Source: Candidatus Altimarinota bacterium (lineage in GTDB: Bacteria > Patescibacteriota > Gracilibacteria > UBA4473). Taken from it: a stretch of DNA of 61,534 bases. Location: contig JAIPIW010000001.1 in assembly GCA_021734525.1 (NCBI GenBank), positions 1 to 61,534 of the forward strand, given 5' to 3'. Positions 57,229 through 61,534 of this stretch are shown in pieces. Within the stretch, counting starts at the first letter, position 1. Each line of letters begins with the position of its first letter. The notes below the pieces were generated by a model, which was given only the letters and a program-made list of their open reading frames with translations, searched no databases and was not told the origin of the DNA. Position numbers and translations under genes: made by a program.

Positions 57229-57294
57229 AAACACAATTTCTTGATTTTTCTTCTCTAAATTTTATGCTCAAAGTCCTTAAATAATTTTAATAAA

Positions 57295-58185
57295 ATGAGA
57301 TTTATAAAACGAATTTTTCTGTTCCTAGTAGTCAATATCGCTATAATATTTATTCTCACGACCATTGTGAGTATCTTTGGTATTAGGCCATATTTAACTC
57401 CTTACGGATTAGATCTGACTTCTCTAGCAATATATTCGGCCATTATTGGTTTTACCGGTAGTTTTATATCGTTGCTCATGTCCAAGTCTATGGCGAAGTG
57501 GATGATGAAGGTCCAAGTAATTAAATCACCCAAAGATCCTCACGAAGCAAAACTAATTCATATTATTTCCAACATTTCCCAGGGATTAAGAATGAAGATG
57601 CCAGAAGTAGGAATTTATCCATCTATGGAAGTAAATGCTTTTGCTACTGGTTGGTCACGAAATCATTCTTTAGTCGCGGTGTCAGAAGGGTTACTACGAG
57701 AAATGAATGACTCAGAATTAGAAGGAGTACTGGCTCATGAAATGGCACACGTAGCTAATGGTGACATGGTCACCATGACCTTAGTACAAGGTATTCTAAA
57801 CACCTTTGTTATTTTTGCTGCTCGAGTTGTTGCTTACGGAGTAAGTAAGTTTTTGGCTAACAATGAAGAGATTGGTTATTTATCTTATTATTTAATCTCT
57901 ATTTTGTTCCAGATTATCTTTGGAATTCTAGCTTCTATGATTGTCTTTGCTTTTTCTCGGCACCGGGAATTTAGGGCAGACATGGGTGGAGCTAAATTTG
58001 TGGGGAAACAAAAAATGATTTCTGCCTTACAGAAATTAGAACACTTAACTAGTCGAATAGATGTCAGACAAAAATCTATGGCGACGATGAAGATTTCTGA
58101 TAAGCCAAAAGGAATCCTTCTTTTTTCTAGTCATCCACCTTTGAGTGTGAGAATTGAGAGACTACAGAGAGCACAGATATCTTAA
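57295..58185 (+). CDS. htpX: HtpX-like M48 membrane metalloprotease
   Basis: This 296-residue protein has N-terminal transmembrane helices (about 7-27 and 40-62), the zinc motif HEMAHVANGD (about 150) and two more helices in the middle (about 160-180, 195-220). The third zinc ligand Glu follows in SRHREFRADMGGAKFVG. C-terminal SSHPPLSVRIERL closes the fold. HtpX degrades misfolded membrane proteins and is often stress-controlled. Its end lies 1 nt from tRNA-Pro on the other strand. Confidence 0.9.
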   Translation: MRFIKRIFLFLVVNIAIIFILTTIVSIFGIRPYLTPYGLDLTSLAIYSAIIGFTGSFISLLMSKSMAKWMMKVQVIKSPKDPHEAKLIHIISNISQGLRMKMPEVGIYPSMEVNAFATGWSRNHSLVAVSEGLLREMNDSELEGVLAHEMAHVANGDMVTMTLVQGILNTFVIFAARVVAYGVSKFLANNEEIGYLSYYLISILFQIIFGILASMIVFAFSRHREFRADMGGAKFVGKQKMISALQKLEHLTSRIDVRQKSMATMKISDKPKGILLFSSHPPLSVRIERLQRAQIS

Positions 58186-58186
58186 C

Positions 58187-58263
58187 TGGTCGGGGTGACA
58201 GGATTCGAACCTGCGACCACATGACCCCCAGCCATGTACTCTGACCAACTGAGCTACACCCCG
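58187..58263 (-). tRNA. tRNA-Pro (GGG)
   Basis: On the minus strand this is a complete cloverleaf: acceptor CGGGGTG / CACCCCG, D-arm TAGCTCAGTTGGTCAGAGT, anticodon loop CTGGGGG (anticodon GGG), T-arm GCAGGTTCGAATCCTGT and encoded CCA. It is 3 nt behind tRNA-Arg, as a pair behind tyrS. Confidence 0.93.
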
Positions 58264-58266
58264 TAA

Positions 58267-58341
58267 TGGTGATCCCGCCAGGAATCGAACCTGGATCGCC
58301 AGTTCCGCAAACTGGCGTTCTATCCGTTGAACTACGGGACC
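58267..58341 (-). tRNA. tRNA-Arg (GCG)
   Basis: On the minus strand this is a 75-nt cloverleaf: acceptor GGTCCCG / CGGGATC, anticodon loop TTGCGGA with anticodon GCG, T-arm CCAGGTTCGATTCCTGG and encoded CCA. Most bacteria use ACG (inosine) here for CGU/CGC/CGA, so a GCG anticodon is unusual and points to decoding without TadA-type editing for this box. Confidence 0.9.
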
Positions 58342-58365
58342 TTAGCGGTCGAAAGTTTATTTTCC

Positions 58366-59529
58366 TCAAATGATTTTGGCAAACTTTCTTTTACCTACTT
58401 TTAGTATTTTTTCTTTATCTATTTTTACGACTAAGTTGGGATCAGAAACTTTTTTTCCATCCAGTGTTACGCCTCCCCCCTGGATAAGCCTTCTAGCATC
58501 TGAATTAGAAGGAGAGAATTTAGTTACCTGACTGATTAAATCTAAAATTCCAATCTCTTTTTTTCCTACTTTAAATTCAGGAATCTCATCTGGTTCTTCT
58601 TTCTTTACAAACTTAGTCACGAAGTCATCATAAGCCTTATCTGCTGTTTTAGTGTCGTAGTAAAAAGTTACAATGGTTTTAGCTAAATGAACTTTAGCAT
58701 CACGAGGACTTTTTTTGATTAACTTCTTCATTTCATCCAAATCTTCATCAGTTAGCGTTTCAAAATATGACAACATTTCGCCATCATTCATACTCATTAA
58801 TTTACCAAACATTTCGTTAGGTTCTTCGGTTAGGGCAATGAAATTTCCATAAGACTGACTCATTTTTCGGCCATCGGTTCCGTTAATGAGAGGTGTAGTA
58901 AGAACCCATTTCTCACGATCGTTATAATTGCGTTGTAGGGTTCTTCCCATAAGCATGTTGAAGGTCTGGTCATTACCACCAATTTCTAAGTCAACATCCA
59001 TGGCTACAGAGTCATATCCCTGAAGTAGTGGATAAAGAATCTCATGGCCATGAATGGGTTTGCCTTTTTTTACTCGTTCTTGAAACATATCTCGTTCCAT
59101 AAGTTGTTGAACGGTTGTTTTGGCCATGAGTTTTATAAGATCTGAAAAACTCAATTTATCTAACCAGTCACCGTTGTAACGTATTTTTATTTTCTTGAAA
59201 TCTAGAATTTTACTGGCTTGCTTTTTCCAATTTTTAAAATTTTCCTTGATTTGTTTATCGGTTAAGACTGGTCTAGTAGTGTCTCTTCCGGTTGGATCAC
59301 CAATACGCACAGTTCCGTTTCCAATAAGCAAGATTACTTCGTGTCCGAGGTCAGCAAACTGCTGTAATTTTCGCAAGGGGACACTATGTCCGAGGGTTAA
59401 AAGAGATCCGGTAGGATCTATTCCTAAATACACTCGAATCTTTTTTTTCTTCATCAATTGCGCCAACGTTTTCCTATCTGGCAAAACTTCAGCAGTACCG
59501 CGCATTAAAACTTTATCGATTGAGTCCAT
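58366..59529 (-). CDS. tyrS: Tyrosyl-tRNA synthetase
   Basis: This 387-residue class I enzyme has the HIGH-like GSLLTLGHSVPL, the tyrosine pocket (LLQGYDSVAMDVDLEIGGNDQTFNMLMGR), a KMSKS loop in variant form (DGRKMSQSYGN), and a C-terminal S4-like RNA-binding domain (about 320-387: DARRLIQGGGVTLDGKKVSDPNLVVK). The two tRNA genes lie behind it on the same strand. No T-box leader is visible in the 21-nt divergent gap. Confidence 0.94.
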   Translation of the reverse strand: MDSIDKVLMRGTAEVLPDRKTLAQLMKKKKIRVYLGIDPTGSLLTLGHSVPLRKLQQFADLGHEVILLIGNGTVRIGDPTGRDTTRPVLTDKQIKENFKNWKKQASKILDFKKIKIRYNGDWLDKLSFSDLIKLMAKTTVQQLMERDMFQERVKKGKPIHGHEILYPLLQGYDSVAMDVDLEIGGNDQTFNMLMGRTLQRNYNDREKWVLTTPLINGTDGRKMSQSYGNFIALTEEPNEMFGKLMSMNDGEMLSYFETLTDEDLDEMKKLIKKSPRDAKVHLAKTIVTFYYDTKTADKAYDDFVTKFVKKEEPDEIPEFKVGKKEIGILDLISQVTKFSPSNSDARRLIQGGGVTLDGKKVSDPNLVVKIDKEKILKVGKRKFAKII

Positions 59530-59550
59530 GTTTTTTGCTACAATTTTACT

Positions 59551-60759
59551 ATGAAGATTGTGCCGGAAAGATTTGCGAAAATCAATTTTAACGCTCTTAA
59601 AAGCGAACTATGGTTTTGGGTTGGGTTTGGTTTGTTTTTGTATGGAGTAGGGAGATTACTAGATCAGGAGATTTTTTATTTTTTGGCAGACATTCGTAAT
59701 GATGGTTTAGATCAGTTGATTGTTTTTCTGACGGAAGACTTAATTTGGTGGGTCTTAATTCTTTTTGCTTTAACCACAGGATATAGGTTGTGGACTAGTC
59801 CAGAAAAACAAACCAAGCTTTTACCAGCTCTGTTTGCTTTGGTGACTAGTGGGATTCTGGCTTTTACTCTCAAATCTGTTTTTGATATCCCTCGTCCATA
59901 TTTGGTTATGGATCTAATCCCTTTAGTGGAAGAAACAACACCAGGATTTCCTTCTGCTCATACCGCTATTGCTTTTGCCTTACTTATTCCTTTTTTACGG
60001 ATATCTAAATTCATTGGTGTGGCGTGGCTTGTTTTTGCGTTACTGGTAGGACTGGCTCGGATCTATGAGAATGTTCATACGCCATCAGATATTGCTGGGG
60101 GAATATTTTTGGGAGGAATAGTGGGAACTTATTTTTCCCATCCAGAAACAAAGAAAGTACTGGATGTACTCTGGAAAGAATTAGAATTCAGGAGACAGAG
60201 TTTCCATTTTGTAGCGGGATTTCTAGCCGTTTTTGCTCACTGGGCAGGATTTTTACGTTTACGCTGGATTGCGGTATTTTTAGTGGTAGGACTTCTTGTA
60301 TCTTATCTTTCCCAACACAAAAAACTTCCATTTATTCATTGGGCGTTAGGACTTTTTGATCGTCCGCGGGATAGAGATTTTCCGGGACGAGGAGCTTTCT
60401 ATTTTCTACTGGGAGTATTTTTAACCTTCCTAATTTTCCAAGGAGAAAATTTACATATTGCCTATGCGGCCATTCTAATCCTCTCTATTGGAGATTCTTT
60501 GAATCGTCTTTTTTCCAGTCGGGTGCCAGGGAGATTTAAGTTCCCTTGGAATCCAAGAAAAAACTGCTTAGGAGTGGCTTTTGGCATTGCTTTGGGGACC
60601 TTGGCAGCACAGTTTTTTGTACCCTTACCAGCAGCATTTTTAGCTTCTTCTTTTGCCATCATGTTTGAAACAGTCCCTTGGCATTTGGGTAAGTTTTACC
60701 TAGATGACAATATTTCTGTGCCCTTGATAGCGGGAGGAGTGCTATGGGCGTTGGTTTGA
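59551..60759 (+). CDS. PAP2 phosphatase fused to a Sec59/VTE5-like polyprenol kinase
   Basis: This 402-residue membrane protein is a fusion. Residues 20-200 are a type 2 phosphatidic-acid phosphatase: KSVFDIPRP (K108, R115, P116), PSAHT (134-138), and the histidine motif R170-x-Y-E-N-V-H176-x-x-x-D180. Residues 205-400 match the CTP-dependent dolichol/phytol kinase family: ELEFRRQSFHFVAGF, FPGRGAFYFLLGV (277 onward), ILSIGDSLNRL and CLGVAFGIALG. About twelve membrane spans are expected. One half would remove phosphate and the other add it to a polyprenol, suggesting undecaprenyl-phosphate recycling. It is divergent from tyrS (21-nt gap). Confidence 0.78.
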   Translation: MKIVPERFAKINFNALKSELWFWVGFGLFLYGVGRLLDQEIFYFLADIRNDGLDQLIVFLTEDLIWWVLILFALTTGYRLWTSPEKQTKLLPALFALVTSGILAFTLKSVFDIPRPYLVMDLIPLVEETTPGFPSAHTAIAFALLIPFLRISKFIGVAWLVFALLVGLARIYENVHTPSDIAGGIFLGGIVGTYFSHPETKKVLDVLWKELEFRRQSFHFVAGFLAVFAHWAGFLRLRWIAVFLVVGLLVSYLSQHKKLPFIHWALGLFDRPRDRDFPGRGAFYFLLGVFLTFLIFQGENLHIAYAAILILSIGDSLNRLFSSRVPGRFKFPWNPRKNCLGVAFGIALGTLAAQFFVPLPAAFLASSFAIMFETVPWHLGKFYLDDNISVPLIAGGVLWALV

Positions 60760-60761
60760 TT

Positions 60762-60777
60762 ATTATATTTTAATAGA
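60762..60777. repeat. Decayed AT palindrome
   Basis: ATTATATTTTAATAGA is a poor copy of the palindrome, starting 2 nt after the stop codon of the fusion gene. It shares the TTATATTTTAATA core with the variant at 14371. Confidence 0.4.
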
Positions 60778-60825
60778 TTTTATCTTGACAAAAATATATT
60801 TTTTTGTAAACAGATAAAGATTTTC

Positions 60826-61395
60826 ATGAAGACAAATGGCCGTTTCCGGAAAGGATTAGAATCTGGTGTTGAAGATGTGTTTTTTACCAGAGAGGAAGGA
60901 ATGCAGGTCATTAAGAATTTGATGCAGGAGTTAAATGATATGGATTTCAAGTTTGATTCTGGTTTTTTAGATAGAATGCTTCCTTTTACTCAATTTAACT
61001 TGAACCAAGTTCCAGATAAGATTAAAGATATTTTAGCTCAAGCTTTTGGTACGGTTAGATATAAGGAATACGATCCTACTTCTAATCGTCCACACTGGAC
61101 AGAAAATCCCCGTCACCAAATTACGTTATTATTACAATTTTTGTGTAGAAAATTAGAGGTGGGAAAGCGTTCTGGTGATTATGATCAGATTAAAAGAAGT
61201 TTAGAGGCCTTTGCCAGAAAAGAAAAAATTGATCTAGATTTAATTGATCATGAATCTGTGTCTCAGGCTATGGAGGTAATTTTTAATGTTCTGTTTAGAG
61301 AGAATTTAGCACAAAAGAAAACTAGTCAATTATTGGCTCTTCGTTTACTACCTGAAGAATTTTCTTTAAGGATTATCAAAGTCTTAGATAAATAA
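60826..61395 (+). CDS. Hypothetical helical protein
   Basis: I do not recognise this 189-residue protein. It is soluble and helical, with FFTREEGMQVIKNLMQELNDMDF, RMLPFTQFNLNQVPDKIKDILAQAF and HQITLLLQFLCRKLEVGKRSGDYDQIKRSLEAFARKEKIDL. No signal or membrane segment is present. A TTGACA lies 35 nt before the start codon without a clear -10. It is the last complete gene before a transposase fragment at the edge. Confidence 0.55.
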   Translation: MKTNGRFRKGLESGVEDVFFTREEGMQVIKNLMQELNDMDFKFDSGFLDRMLPFTQFNLNQVPDKIKDILAQAFGTVRYKEYDPTSNRPHWTENPRHQITLLLQFLCRKLEVGKRSGDYDQIKRSLEAFARKEKIDLDLIDHESVSQAMEVIFNVLFRENLAQKKTSQLLALRLLPEEFSLRIIKVLDK

Positions 61396-61409
61396 TTTAT
61401 GGGTCAAGA

Positions 61410-61534
61410 CTAGAACAGCGAGTTATTTTTAAGAATTTCTAGCATTTTAACATAAAGATTTTCGTTGCGATAATTGAATCGAAACTCACACTCTTTGAGG
61501 TGTAACAAAAACACATCTTTTTTAATTCCACGTC
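61410..61534 (-). CDS. IS1595/ISXO2-like transposase, C-terminal part
   Basis: The window ends inside a leftward gene. The visible 40 residues (GIKKDVFLLHLKECEFRFNY, then RNENLYVKMLEILKNNSLF, stop) match the strongly conserved ending of IS1595/ISXO2-type DDE transposases, with the H-L-K-E-C/x-E-F-R-F-N-x-R motif. The catalytic core lies beyond the window. Whether the gene is intact cannot be judged here. Confidence 0.75.
   Translation of the reverse strand, partial: RGIKKDVFLLHLKECEFRFNYRNENLYVKMLEILKNNSLF

Overview
The window is 61.5 kb of AT-rich, gene-dense bacterial DNA with short spacers and many 1-20 nt overlaps. Standard code 11 works throughout: TGA is used as a stop, so this is not a TGA=Gly lineage. 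The gene content suggests a member of the Candidate Phyla Radiation/Patescibacteria. The signs are a lone Xer recombinase, a stand-alone VirD4/HerA-like ATPase, Gld-type ABC genes, tandem very cysteine-rich proteins of a type I associate with these genomes, tiny lysine-rich peptides, near-leaderless promoters and many small toxin-antitoxin loci. That placement is inference; no 16S gene is present.

Layout. 0.1-7 kb: an orphan antitoxin-like gene, a MacAB-type efflux operon with a DUF5666-like partner, then the unit fbp-hicB-hicA-xer. 7-10 kb: two tiny basic peptides, a PRC-barrel protein, pth, an FtsB-like divisome gene and an unknown gene driven by a consensus promoter beside a solo IS end. 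10.3-14.3 kb: infA-rpmJ-rpsM-rpsK-rpsD-rpoA-rplQ-rplM-rpsI. 14.4-18.9 kb: a small basic protein, the UvrD/PcrA helicase, a RelBE-like pair and a PhzF-family gene. 18.9-26 kb is an accessory island: a short 23S-rRNA-like stretch, a Panacea (PanA)-type toxin-antitoxin pair, tRNA-Ile with a decapitated serine recombinase on its 3' end, an intact IS4-type element, and a 929-residue protein ending in a MutS-like ATPase. 26-34 kb: a Gld-like ABC operon, a TrmB-like regulator and twin cysteine-rich proteins. 34-46 kb: an AbrB/RelE pair, the VirD4-like ATPase, a glycosyltransferase, S41 protease, VanW, MurC, AsnRS and AspRS. A CIRCE-like heat-shock operator lies between aspS and an unknown divergent gene. 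46-53 kb: a membrane PH protein, a HicBA locus whose toxin carries a nonsense codon, uvrB, small membrane proteins, pheT and a free-standing tRNA-binding domain. 53-61.5 kb: a NYN ribonuclease with a strong 5' hairpin, tRNA-Met, a ZIP transporter, a secreted Cys-rich protein, dus, htpX, tRNA-Pro and tRNA-Arg, tyrS, a PAP2-phosphatase/polyprenol-kinase-like fusion and the tail of an IS1595-type transposase.

How the genes fit together. Most of the window is housekeeping: translation, UV repair, envelope lipid and peptidoglycan recycling, division and export. Selfish or defensive modules sit between these blocks. Running through it is an AT-only palindrome (core TATATTATAATATA). It recurs about every 5-9 kb, mostly in gaps between genes, once inside murC and once across the stop codon of the PhzF gene. 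The items most worth a second look are this palindrome family, the MutS-like protein in the island, the phosphatase-kinase fusion, the twin cysteine-rich proteins and the CIRCE-like operator.
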